Shown: positions 25,332-33,705, numbered from the stretch's first letter. The stretch is DNA of 41,030 bases from Chloroflexota bacterium (GCA_021812735.1 JAKAMV010000007.1:1-41030); one strand, 5' to 3'. Notes: a model not told the origin generated them from the letters alone. Numbers and translations: made by a program.

Positions 25332-28061
25332 TCATGTGTCCGAGCCGTTCCCCCGGGCGCCCCCGGGTCCGGGCGCGGCTGGCCCTGAGAGCGCCAGACG
25401 CACGGTCTGCAGGAGCCCGTCGCGGTTGAACGGCTTGTGGAGGAGCGCCGTGCCGGGGTCGAGCACCCCATGGTGGCTGATCGTGTCCTCGGAGTAGCCC
25501 GACATGTAGACCACGCGTGCGGTCGGGTTGACGGCGAGGAGCTCGGTGGCGACCTGCGGTCCGCCGCCGCCCGGCATCACGATGTCGGTGAGCAGCACGT
25601 CGATGGACGTCGCGTGCGCACGGATCAGATCGAGCGCCTCCGCAGGTCCCGACGCGGCGAGCACGGCGTACCCGGCCGAGGCCAGGAAGCGCCGCGCCAG
25701 ATTCCGCACCCCCTGCTCGTCCTCCACCAGCAGGATCGTGCGGAAGGCTGCTGCCGCGGGTTCGGGCGCCAGGACCGGCATGAGAGGCGCCGACGCCTCG
25801 CGCGGGATGGCGGGGAAGTAGAGCTTGAAGGTCGTGCCCATGCCCCGCTCCGAGTAGAGCCAGATGTGCCCGCCGAGCTGGCGCACGATGCCGTCCACCA
25901 TGGACAGCCCGAGGCCCGTGCCGGTTCCAGGCTGCTTGGTGGTGAAGAACGGCTCGAACGCGTGCTCGCGGGTCTCGTCGTCCATCCCGAGGCCAGTGTC
26001 GGAGACCGACAGCTGGACATGCGGCCCCGGCGCGACACCCGCGTGTCCGGCCGCGTACGAGGCGTCGAGATCGACGGGCGAGACCGCCAGGGCGAGTGAG
26101 CCGCCCTGCGGCATCGCGTCACGGGCGTTGACCACGAGGTTCATGACCACCTGCTCGATCTGCGAGCGATCGGCCTGGATCGCGCGGCCGGCGTCGTCGA
26201 CGCGAACTGTGGTGGCGATGTCCTCGCCCACGAGGCGACGCACCAGGGGGCCGAGCTCGCCGACCACGGCGCCGAGCGACAGCACCTCGGGCGCCAGCAC
26301 CTGCTTACGGGAGAAGGCGAGCAGCTGGCGCGTCAGGCTGGCGGCGCGATCGGCCGCCCCGCTGATCTCGAGCGCCTCCTCGCGCGCCGGACCGTCGGCC
26401 ACCTCATCGAGCAGGAGCTGCGTGTTGCCGCTCACGATCGTCAGCAGGTTGTTGAAGTCGTGGGCGATCCCGCCGGCCAGGCGCCCCACGGCCTCCATCT
26501 TCTGAGCCTGGCGAAGCTGCTCCTCGAGCGCCCGCTCGCGGGTCACGTCGCGCCCGACGGAGACCGAGCCCATCAGCCGACCAGCCGAGTCGCGCACGGG
26601 CGAGACCGTGATCTCGACCTGACTGGTCGTGCCATCGCGACGGCGGCCGGTGACCGCGCCGGCCCAGGTGCGACCCGCCGCGCGTGCCGCGTCGATCTCC
26701 GGCTCAACCTCGATCGGTGCGCCGCCCGCCAAGGCTGCGGCAGGCTGCCCGAGCAGCTCGGCGCGGGAGAAGCCGGTGCTGCGCTCGACGGCCGCGTTCA
26801 TGTAGGTGATGCGGTTGTCGAGATCGAACATGACAATGCTGTCGATGGACTGCTCGACCGCTGCAGCCAGCCGATCGCGCTCAGCCTCGGCACTCAGCCG
26901 GGCGCTGACGTCGTGGGCCACCACCATGACGGCCGGCCGGCCAACGAACTCGAGCGTGTGGGAGACCACCTCGACATAGAGCAGCGTGCCGTCCTTGCGC
27001 CGATGGCGCCAGGGGCCGGAATCCTGCAGGGCGGGGCGGTCGGCGTGCACGTGCTCGATCAGGGTCGCCACGTCGGCTTCGGGGCGGATGTCGGTGATCC
27101 GCATGTGCAGGAACTCGTCGCGCGTGTACCCGTAACGCGTCACGGCGGCATCGTTGACCTCGAGGAAGCGCAGGGTCTCGAGGTCGTACACCCACATGGG
27201 CAGCGGGTTGGCGGCGAACAGCAGGCGATAGCGCGCCTCCTCCGCGGCAGCCCGCGACGTCTCCGTGGCGAGTGCCCCCTGCGTGACCCGCAGGTCGGTG
27301 ATGTCGCTCGCCATGAGGATGTGACCGCCGGGCACCTCGCCCACCTCGGGCACCGGGAACGAGCGGGAGCGCAGGACGGCGGTGGTGCCGTCCAGGCGCG
27401 TGATGGTGACCTCCGCGGCATCGGGCGCTACCGTGAGCAGGGGCGCGAGTTCGACCGGCAACTGCTGGCCCTGGAGGGTGTCGGCGGGCCGGCCGAACGC
27501 CTGCGCCGCCGCGGCGTTGCAGAGCCACACGAGCCCGTGCGCATCCACACCGACAATCGCGACCGGCATGAACTCCAGGAAGGAGCGCCGCACCTCGCGA
27601 CGGGAGCCCCCGGTTGTGCCCGGTCCGGTGCGCCGCAACAGCACGTTGGTGGAGCGCAGCCGACCGCCGGCGTCGCGGGTCGGGGCGACGACGCACTCGA
27701 CGGCAACCGCGCGTCCATCCCGATCGCGCAGCTCAGTGGCGGCGGCCACGCGCACGGGCGGGTCGTCGTGTGAGGAGCGGAGCCGGCGCACGAGCGCGGC
27801 ACCCTGCCCCGGCGGGGCGAGGGCCGCAGCCGATCGACCAACGATCTCTGCGGCCGGGTACCCGAGCAGCCGCTCCGCGCCCTCGCTCCACTGCACCACC
27901 CGCCCGCCGGGCGCGAGGACCATGAGCGCATCCGGTTCCGCGGCCGATGCCACTCCGGGCGTCGCCGCCGGGTCCCCGGGCGCACCAGCGCGCCGGGGAC
28001 GCCGGGCCGTCGGCTGGCCCGCGTCCGGTGGGGCGGCGGAGCGCACGACCCGGGGAGGCAT
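25332..28061 (-). CDS. Large hybrid sensor histidine kinase: multi-PAS-HisKA-HATPase-REC
   Basis: 909 residues from ATG 28061. Four PAS-like domains are visible at about 45-110, 165-255, 275-395 and 405-520 (ALMVLAPGGRVVQWS; SFLEFMPVAIVGVDAHGLVWLC; MWVYDLETLRFLEVND; SIVMFDLDNRITYMN). HisKA follows with the histidine near 535 in [19 protein letters not shown], then an ATPase domain ([28 protein letters not shown]) and a C-terminal receiver (ILLVEDEQGVRNL, DVLLTDIVMPGGG, LLHKPFNRDG). It lacks membrane segments. The HisKA and ATPase parts resemble those of the 521-residue kinase at 17.6 kb, pointing to a shared subfamily. First gene of a two-kinase operon. Confidence 0.92.
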   Translation of the reverse strand: MPPRVVRSAAPPDAGQPTARRPRRAGAPGDPAATPGVASAAEPDALMVLAPGGRVVQWSEGAERLLGYPAAEIVGRSAAALAPPGQGAALVRRLRSSHDDPPVRVAAATELRDRDGRAVAVECVVAPTRDAGGRLRSTNVLLRRTGPGTTGGSRREVRRSFLEFMPVAIVGVDAHGLVWLCNAAAAQAFGRPADTLQGQQLPVELAPLLTVAPDAAEVTITRLDGTTAVLRSRSFPVPEVGEVPGGHILMASDITDLRVTQGALATETSRAAAEEARYRLLFAANPLPMWVYDLETLRFLEVNDAAVTRYGYTRDEFLHMRITDIRPEADVATLIEHVHADRPALQDSGPWRHRRKDGTLLYVEVVSHTLEFVGRPAVMVVAHDVSARLSAEAERDRLAAAVEQSIDSIVMFDLDNRITYMNAAVERSTGFSRAELLGQPAAALAGGAPIEVEPEIDAARAAGRTWAGAVTGRRRDGTTSQVEITVSPVRDSAGRLMGSVSVGRDVTRERALEEQLRQAQKMEAVGRLAGGIAHDFNNLLTIVSGNTQLLLDEVADGPAREEALEISGAADRAASLTRQLLAFSRKQVLAPEVLSLGAVVGELGPLVRRLVGEDIATTVRVDDAGRAIQADRSQIEQVVMNLVVNARDAMPQGGSLALAVSPVDLDASYAAGHAGVAPGPHVQLSVSDTGLGMDDETREHAFEPFFTTKQPGTGTGLGLSMVDGIVRQLGGHIWLYSERGMGTTFKLYFPAIPREASAPLMPVLAPEPAAAAFRTILLVEDEQGVRNLARRFLASAGYAVLAASGPAEALDLIRAHATSIDVLLTDIVMPGGGGPQVATELLAVNPTARVVYMSGYSEDTISHHGVLDPGTALLHKPFNRDGLLQTVRLALSGPAAPGPGGARGNGSDT

Positions 28062-28231
28062 TCGGCTGTCGCGATCCTATCGCAGCGCGCAAGCCGCTCG
28101 CCCGAGGACTTCGACAGGAGACAGGGCTCCAGAGCCTGTGACCGATCGGCGTTTCGTGGAACCGGCCGGTCGGCTCGCTCGTCCGGGTAGCGTTGCGAGG
28201 GCAGCGGCATCGGCACATCGCGAGGGGTGGC

Positions 28232-29533
28232 ATGGCTCGCTTCGGCATCCTCACACTGCTCATCGCCTCTCTCCTCGGCGCGTGCTCCTCGCCGTCCGCC
28301 GGCGGCACCGCGTCGCCGCACCTGGGCGTCAGCGCCCCGCCGTCCGAGACCGTCTCGCCCCCGCCATCGGCAGCCGGGTTTCCGGCGGATGTCGCCGGCC
28401 TGCCGGTCATCAGCGTTGCCAGGGCTGACGAGCTGCTGCGGTCGGGCAAGCTCGATGGCCAGGCGGTCGCGGTGGCTGGCTACTACGACCAGGTCGTCAT
28501 GTCCTGTCCGTATCCGGGGCGGTACATCGGTCCGCTCGTGAGCTGGTGCGGGATCGTCGCCTTCACCGACACGCTCGCCAGCGCTCGGCTGTGCCGGCCC
28601 GTCGGTTCGAATGGCATCAGCTGCAGCCGGCCATCCGGCACGAACCTTGCGCCACTCCTCATGAGCGAGACGAGCGGGAGCGTGCCGTCGCAGGGCGGAC
28701 TCGAACCGGCCGCCCTCGTCCTCGTCGGCCACGCCGGGGACGCACGAGAGTGGCGGTGCACCGCGTCAACGCAGGCCGAGTGCGCGGGCGCCTTCGTCGT
28801 CGACCGGATCGCCTGGGCGGAGGGCCGCGACGTCCCGCTGGCGGCGCCGCAGACCGGCGACCAGGAGACGGGCAAGGCGATCGCGCCGCGGATGACGCTC
28901 TCGCAGGTCGCGGCCGCCGTCGGGCTCGGAGACGGCCTGCTGACCGGGGCCGCGTTCCGGGCCGGCGACATCGCCACCGTCGACCCGCGCTGGAACCTCG
29001 TCGGCGACAACGCCGTGTGGCTGGCTCGGTCGCTCGGCCCACCGGCGGGGTCGGGCGCAGGGGAGACGCGGCCCGAGACGGTTTGGCTCGTCGACGACGC
29101 CACCGGGCGGGTCATCGACAGCCACCCCCTCGAGGTGGCCGCGGACTACCAGCCGGCTCGGCTGTGGCAGGTGGCCACCGCCCGCGGGGTCGACTGCTGC
29201 GCGGGCGGCGTGTTCGCCTTCTACCGCGTGGCGGCCGCGGACGGGACCGTCGTGCACGAGGGCATGGTGTCCGGCGGATCGTCAGGCGGCCCCGACTCCA
29301 CCACCTTCGGCAGCGGTTACGAGAGCCCGGGGCCCCTGCTCCTGCCCGCCGGGAGGTACTCAGTCGCCGCGTGGCTGGCAACAGACGACGGCGGCGTCAT
29401 GGGCCCGCCCCGGGGCGAGTGCTCCACGCAGGTCACCCTTCGGCCGCTCGACGACGTCGCGCTCAACGCGGCCTTCCCGGCCGACAGGGCGTGCACCTTC
29501 GGGCCCGCGCCATCGCCGTCGCCCGGCTCGTAG
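28232..29533 (+). CDS. Putative lipoprotein, unknown function
   Basis: 433 residues from ATG 28232, with GAGGGGTGG just upstream. A short signal peptide ends in the lipobox LLGAC, so C18 would be lipidated and the protein held on the outer face of the membrane. A Ser/Pro-rich spacer of about 35 residues follows. The rest includes LDGQAVAVAGYYDQVVMSCPYPG, which looks like a small OB-fold-like segment, then eight or more cysteines (SCPY, SWCG, RLCR, ISCS, WRCT, AECAG, DCCAGG, ECST) that may form disulfides. I do not recognise the family. Divergent from the kinase operon across 170 nt. Confidence 0.8.
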   Translation: MARFGILTLLIASLLGACSSPSAGGTASPHLGVSAPPSETVSPPPSAAGFPADVAGLPVISVARADELLRSGKLDGQAVAVAGYYDQVVMSCPYPGRYIGPLVSWCGIVAFTDTLASARLCRPVGSNGISCSRPSGTNLAPLLMSETSGSVPSQGGLEPAALVLVGHAGDAREWRCTASTQAECAGAFVVDRIAWAEGRDVPLAAPQTGDQETGKAIAPRMTLSQVAAAVGLGDGLLTGAAFRAGDIATVDPRWNLVGDNAVWLARSLGPPAGSGAGETRPETVWLVDDATGRVIDSHPLEVAADYQPARLWQVATARGVDCCAGGVFAFYRVAAADGTVVHEGMVSGGSSGGPDSTTFGSGYESPGPLLLPAGRYSVAAWLATDDGGVMGPPRGECSTQVTLRPLDDVALNAAFPADRACTFGPAPSPSPGS

Positions 29534-29685
29534 AGTCCGCGATCGGCCGGACGCGTTGGCGATCATCGACGGAGGCGAGCACAGCGCGGGACCTGCGAGG
29601 ACCTGCGGCGACGGCCGGCTGACCCGGGTCCTTCTCGGCACGCAGGCCTCGCACGCGCGGCTTCGCGGCGGCGGCGCATCCTGGC

Positions 29686-30090
29686 TCAGGCGGTCACGAC
29701 CGTCAGGCCGAGTGCACGGGCCGCTTGCGCTTGGCGCAGGTCGAACGTCAGGAAGCCCACCCCGGGTGCAGCGATGCGTTGCGCCGCCGCGAGATGGAGG
29801 GCATCGAGCGTTCGCACACCCGTCGTCTCCGCGATCGCCGCAGCCGACTCGCAGGTCGCCTCGTCGAGCTCGATGATGGAGAAGGAGCGCAGGTCGTCGT
29901 CGAACGCGGCTCGCGCGGCCGAGAGGTCGCGCCCGGAGAGCAGGCGAGCGAGGTTGCGGCGAACCTCCACGATCGTGTGGCGGGCCGTCAGGAGCGAGCG
30001 ATCGGCTCGCAAGAGCGCGTCAGCGGCAGCCGAATCCGCCTCCTCCACATAGCGTTTCAGCAGGGCGCTCGAGTCGACGTAGGTGCTCAC
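29686..30090 (-). CDS. PIN-domain ribonuclease toxin (VapC-like)
   Basis: 134 residues from GTG 30090, overlapping the antitoxin stop by 4 nt. The PIN acidic residues are visible: D6 in TYVDSSALLKRY, the glutamate in TIVEVRRNLA, D in VRTLDALHLAAA and D in FLTFDLRQAQAA. This is the standard VapC arrangement, with RNA cleavage as the family activity. It differs clearly from the PIN toxin at 5.6 kb, so the two modules are unrelated acquisitions rather than a duplication. Confidence 0.88.
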   Translation of the reverse strand: MSTYVDSSALLKRYVEEADSAAADALLRADRSLLTARHTIVEVRRNLARLLSGRDLSAARAAFDDDLRSFSIIELDEATCESAAAIAETTGVRTLDALHLAAAQRIAAPGVGFLTFDLRQAQAARALGLTVVTA

Positions 30091-30347
30091 TCACCGCGAT
30101 CCTCGGCCAGGGCATCCAGCACTCGCCTGGGCGCCTTCGACCGATGCACGCGACCAAGGGGCGCACCCGTGCCCTGCGTGATCCATCCGGCGCGGATCCC
30201 GTCCTCGATCCGCGCGCGCCCGGGTATCGGGCCGAGCACCGCCTTCGGACGGCCGCGGTCCGTGACCAGCAGCACCTCCCCCCGCTCCGCCCGGTCGAGG
30301 TACTCGGAGAGGCGCTGCTTCAACTCCCGGATTCCCACATCGGCCAT
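30087..30347 (-). CDS. Phd/YefM-type antitoxin
   Basis: 86 residues from ATG 30347. The N-terminus VGIRELKQRLSEYLDRAERGEVLLVTDRGRPKAVLGPI is the Phd/YefM DNA-binding fold; the Arg-rich C-terminus (HRSKAPRRVLDALAED) would bind the PIN toxin. ATG 30347 has no Shine-Dalgarno but lies 8 nt after GATAAT on the minus strand, again suggesting a leaderless mRNA. The promoter lies within two direct repeats. Confidence 0.86.
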   Translation of the reverse strand: MADVGIRELKQRLSEYLDRAERGEVLLVTDRGRPKAVLGPIPGRARIEDGIRAGWITQGTGAPLGRVHRSKAPRRVLDALAEDRGE

Positions 30348-30378
30348 GTGTCTACATTATCACACGGACGTGTCTACA
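30348..30378 (-). promoter_or_regulatory. Direct-repeat operator and -10 box of the Phd/PIN module
   Basis: TGTAGACAC (minus strand) occurs twice, at 30348-30356 and 30370-30378, 22 bp apart (about two helical turns). The -10-like GATAAT at 30361-30356 touches the inner copy. The first repeat ends at the base before the ATG. This is a good candidate for autoregulation by the antitoxin. Confidence 0.6.
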
Positions 30379-30590
30379 TCAGGGGAGGACGGCGTCCCTT
30401 GGCGTCCTGCGGGTGACGCGCTCGTGCTCCTCGACCAGGGCGACGCGGGCGTCCCCAAGCCCGCTCGTCCGATCCTCACGCCCGGCGCGACGACAAGTCT
30501 CGCGCGACCTGGAGCCTCGCCGATATCTCGGTTCATCTGGGTGCCGCGAGCGTGCCGCGAGGTCCCGGGTCCTGCAGCCGAGCGCCAATC

Positions 30591-31373
30591 CTAGGGGAGC
30601 CGCGCCAGGAGGCGCTCGTAGAGGTCCCAGCCCCAGACCGGCGGCCACTCGGTGAAGGCCTCGAGCTGGCCCGCGTAGCGGCCGTCGCGGAGCCAGCCGA
30701 CCAGCTGCCTGCCGTGCTCCCGCTCGTCGTCTGCGAGCGACGGGATGAGCGCCTCGACCCGGGCGACGGTCTCGGGCCTGGTGTCGAAGCGCCGGTAGCC
30801 CGGGCCGGACGGCAGCTTCTGGGCGTCGAGGTCGATGCCGCCGATGAAGTCGGTGGCGACCGGCTTCGCCCCGCTGAAGTCGTTGCCCCGGAACTCGTTC
30901 GGGCGCAGCCGCATCATGTGGGCGAGGCTCAGGGTCATCCCGCCCGAGAACGTGACGTCGCGGAGCCGCCCGGCGAAGGTGCAGTCGATGAAGTCGTTGT
31001 GGCTGCAGTCCCAGTGGTCGATGACCGCGCGGTCGAAGCTGCACCGCTCGAAGCGCGCGAGCCCCGGGGCCTGGAACCGCAGCCTCGCCCGGTCGAAGCG
31101 GCAGTCGCGGTAGGAGGAGGTCGGGCGCCCGCTCATCGTCCCGTCGGACAGCCTCGCGCCGCTGAAGTCGCAGCGGTCGAACGTGCTCCCGTCGGCGAAG
31201 AACCCCGTGAGCTCGAGGCCCGAGAAGTCCACGTCCACGAGGGACGCCTGCAGGAACCGCGTCGGCGCCCCGGGGTCGAAGCGCACGCCCTCGAGCCGCC
31301 CCGCGAACGCCGGCGGCGCCGGGAGGGCGGCCCCGAGCGCGACCAGCGAGATCTCGTCGGGTTCGTCAGGCAT
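30591..31373 (-). CDS. Pentapeptide-repeat-like protein
   Basis: 260 residues from ATG 31373, with GAGG 7 nt upstream; GTG 31400 is an alternative. Residues about 30-180 contain irregular repeats in which Phe or Leu recurs every five positions (VDFSG, CDFSGARL, CRFDRARL, CSFDRAVI, CTFAGRL, NDFSGAKP), the A(D/N)LXX pattern of a right-handed quadrilateral beta-helix. The last 80 residues are a separate helical part (ETVARVEALIPSLADDEREHGRQLVGWL). Relatives include DNA mimics that protect gyrase, but many have no known role, and none can be assigned here. Confidence 0.75.
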   Translation of the reverse strand: MPDEPDEISLVALGAALPAPPAFAGRLEGVRFDPGAPTRFLQASLVDVDFSGLELTGFFADGSTFDRCDFSGARLSDGTMSGRPTSSYRDCRFDRARLRFQAPGLARFERCSFDRAVIDHWDCSHNDFIDCTFAGRLRDVTFSGGMTLSLAHMMRLRPNEFRGNDFSGAKPVATDFIGGIDLDAQKLPSGPGYRRFDTRPETVARVEALIPSLADDEREHGRQLVGWLRDGRYAGQLEAFTEWPPVWGWDLYERLLARLP

Positions 31374-31538
31374 GTCGGACCTCGACCCCTGGGAGCCCAC
31401 TCACAGGATCAGCAGGTAGATGATGAACTCGGCCACGAGGCAGCGCGAGTCATTCGCCGGTAGTTGCGGCTGTTCACCCAGCGTACAAACGAAGAGACGC
31501 CCGGCCACCCGAGCGTCTTGTACATCAGATCGTGAGTA

Positions 31539-31612
31539 TGGTCGGGGCGAGAGGGCTTGCGCCTGTCGTGCCGACTTCAGCGGAGTCGAGTGCATTCGCC
31601 TCGCGCCGGCCA
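31539..31612 (-). repeat. Folded tRNA-like repeat element, copy A
   Basis: 74 nt with terminal inverted arms: TGGTCGG-g-GCGAG (31539-31551) against CTCGC-g-CCGGCCA (31600-31612), giving 12 pairs around one mismatch. Inside, AGG-GCTTGCG-CCT makes a 7-base-loop hairpin and GACT...AGTC a second. Read on the minus strand the element ends in CCTCTCGCCCCGACCA, like the 3' end of a tRNA-Pro with CCA. The T-loop is altered and no full cloverleaf with a sensible anticodon loop is formed. It lies before the Fic gene and is about 70% identical to copy B. Confidence 0.6.
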
Positions 31613-31724
31613 TGGGGATCGGGCCCAATGGCAACCCATGCATGGCGGGCTGATCCATACCGGATCGTCCGACCCGAGCACCGAGACGGCAATCCTGCGC
31701 CTGATGGCTACTCCACGGCTAGAG

Positions 31725-31754
31725 TTGACAGATCTAGCCATTCAGCCGGACAAT
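31725..31754 (+). promoter_or_regulatory. Promoter of the Fic gene
   Basis: A perfect -35 TTGACA (31725-31730) and GACAAT (31749-31754) are separated by 18 nt, 38 nt before the Fic ATG. It is the clearest sigma-70-type promoter in the window and lies inside the repeat-bounded segment. Confidence 0.6.
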
Positions 31755-31792
31755 ATGCCAAGTTCTTGCGTCATTAGCCGTGGATCTGCCGA

Positions 31793-33121
31793 ATGCGCCT
31801 ACCCGACCGAGGACCCCAGCTGGCCGAGCTGCTAGGTCGTCCCGCGGCGTCCCGGCTGCCGCACATCCTGTCGGTAGTCCAGGACCCGCTCGTGGGCGGC
31901 CGTTACCTGCACTGGGACGACATCCACCGGAGAAACCCGCCCGATGATCTCACTCGCGAGGAGTGGTGGCTCGGCATCAAATTCGCCCGGCAGATGCTCC
32001 AGCGGACTTTCCCGCTCCGGCCGGTGGACGGCGGGATGTTCCACTACAGCCTGCCGGACCCCGCCCTAGAGCTCCTGCACTGGATCGACCAGCACGCATC
32101 GGGCGAAGTCATGGTCTCAGAAACGATCCGCGACGCCGGCGATCGGCGGCGATACCTGGTCAACTCCTTGATCGAAGAGGCGATCACCTCGAGCCAACTG
32201 GAAGGGGCGAGCGCGACGCGCAAGGTCGCCAAGGACATGCTCCGCTCGGGGCGCCCGCCAAGGGATCGCGCGGAGAGGATGATCCTGAACAACTATCTAG
32301 CGATGACCCAGCTCAGAGACGTGGCCCGGGACCCGCTCTCGCCTGAGGTCGTATTCGGACTCCACCGGACCCTCACCGAGGGCACGCTCGACGACCCCGA
32401 GGCCGCGGGCCGCCTCCAGCGGCCGGACGAGGAGCGCATTCACGTCGAATGGTCGGACGGTACTGTGACGCACCGGCCGCCGCCCGCCGACGAGCTCCCG
32501 GCGCGGATGGCGGCAATGTGCGCCTACGCCAACGAGGAGGGGCCGGGCTGGACCCACCCGGTCGTCCGCGCTGTCCTCCTCCACTTCTGGCTCGCATACG
32601 ATCACCCGTTCGAGGACGGCAACGGGCGGACGGCCCGGGCCCTCTTCTACCGCGAGATGCTCCTCGACGGCTACTGGTTGTTCGAGTACGTGTCTATCTC
32701 ACGCCTTCTACTCGCCGCCCCTTCAAAGTACGGGCAGTCCTTCCTGCTTAGCGAGACGGACGGCAACGATGCCACCTACTTCCTGCTCTTCCAGCTGCAG
32801 ATCCTTCGTCGCGCGGTCGAGGACCTGCTGGCCTACCTCGTGCGCAAGATGGCCGAGGTTCGCGAGACCGAGAGCCTCCTTCGCCGAGCGGACCTGAACC
32901 ACCGCCAAGTCGCCCTGCTAACCCATGCCCTCCGCCACGGGGACGCCGTGTACACGGTCCACTCGCACGCAGAGAGCCACCGGGTGACGCGCCAGTCGGC
33001 GCGGACTGACCTGCTCGACCTTGAGCAGCGCGGCCTGTTGGAGCGCCGGGTCGTCGGCCGCCGCTTCGACTTCCTCGCGCCGGGCGATCTCCGCGCGCGG
33101 CTGCGGGCGGCCTCCGCGTGA
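31793..33121 (+). CDS. Fic-domain AMP-transferase-like protein
   Basis: 442 residues from ATG 31793. An N-terminal Fic_N-like region contains the inhibitory-helix motif S133-xxx-E137-G138 (SSQLEG), which marks class II Fic proteins that hold themselves inactive. The Fic core carries the complete active-site motif HPFEDGNGRTAR (H271 onward), so it should transfer AMP or a related group to a hydroxyl side chain. The C-terminal 80 residues look like a winged helix (HRVTRQSARTDLLDLEQRGLLERR), giving possible DNA binding. It has its own promoter and is flanked on both sides by the same folded repeat. The target is unknown. Confidence 0.92.
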   Translation: MRLPDRGPQLAELLGRPAASRLPHILSVVQDPLVGGRYLHWDDIHRRNPPDDLTREEWWLGIKFARQMLQRTFPLRPVDGGMFHYSLPDPALELLHWIDQHASGEVMVSETIRDAGDRRRYLVNSLIEEAITSSQLEGASATRKVAKDMLRSGRPPRDRAERMILNNYLAMTQLRDVARDPLSPEVVFGLHRTLTEGTLDDPEAAGRLQRPDEERIHVEWSDGTVTHRPPPADELPARMAAMCAYANEEGPGWTHPVVRAVLLHFWLAYDHPFEDGNGRTARALFYREMLLDGYWLFEYVSISRLLLAAPSKYGQSFLLSETDGNDATYFLLFQLQILRRAVEDLLAYLVRKMAEVRETESLLRRADLNHRQVALLTHALRHGDAVYTVHSHAESHRVTRQSARTDLLDLEQRGLLERRVVGRRFDFLAPGDLRARLRAASA

Positions 33122-33500
33122 AGGCAAGGAGACGAATGGTCCGGAGCATCCGACGCCGAGGGTGACAGCCGGCCCGATGAGCAGGCGGTGCAGGCCTGAG
33201 GAATAGAACAAGCGTTCTGGTCTGGCGAGAGGGCTTGCGCCTCCCATAACGACCTCAATGCAGTGGAGCGCATTCGACTCGCTCCAGACCCGGGCAACGT
33301 GGGATCGGACGGCCATTCGCGGACGTCGGTTCGGCGGAAGTCAATCCCCGCACGTGCCCGGGCGAGTGGAAGCCGCTGATGTGCGGTGCCTCGCCGAGGC
33401 CGGTCGTCGGGCCGTGCACTCCCTCGGTGGCGGAGCCCGTCCGCCTGGGCGGACCCGGGAACGGAAGGGTCGAACGAGCATGTCCGACAAGGAGGCCTGC
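33122..33500. other. Non-coding stretch after the Fic gene
   Basis: No gene is supported. It contains the hairpin AGAAC-aagc-GTTCT (33205-33218) directly before repeat copy B, and the copy itself. The remainder up to the MerR remnant looks like eroded sequence. Confidence 0.5.
33218..33290 (-). repeat. Folded tRNA-like repeat element, copy B
   Basis: 73 nt in the same orientation as copy A. Terminal arms GGTCTG-GCGAG (33219-33229) pair with CTCGC-tc-CAGACC (33278-33290): 11 pairs with a 2-base bulge. Compared with copy A, a G-C pair is replaced by T-A and a T-G by T-A, so pairing is kept despite base changes. The internal hairpin GAGG-GCTTGCG-CCTC has the same loop as copy A. A third arm, GGAGCG...CGCTCC, can form near the right end. 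Confidence 0.6.
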
Positions 33501-33705
33501 GATACCCTCTCCGCTCCGAAGCACGGCCCCGAAGCGTGGGCAGCTGACGAGGTCACGGTGCGGGCAGCGGAGGGCGTGTTCGAGTAGGTCGCGTGCGTGC
33601 TGCACCTCGGCGATGGGAGCCTCGAACTCCTGGATTGTGCGCTCGGCGTGCTCGGTCCAGCTTCGGCGCGGGCCAAAGGCCTGGCGCGCCTCCGTATGAC
33701 ACGCG
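33500..33705 (-). pseudogene. MerR-family regulator remnant (C-terminal end only)
   Basis: Translating the minus strand through the open frame, without a start codon, gives WTEHAERTIQEFEAPIAEV followed by HARDLLEHALRCPHRDLVSCPRF. That is the dimerisation helix and the CPH...CP tail usual in MerR regulators. The DNA-binding domain is absent and the frame runs on into unrelated sequence after FGAVLRSGE. It is a 5'-deleted fragment. Confidence 0.55.

Noticed and set aside
31539..31612. Functional tRNA gene on the minus strand.
   Set aside because: The 3' end looks right, but the T-loop lacks TTC, the position before the putative anticodon is C instead of T, and the arms compete with each other. 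It is tRNA-like at best.
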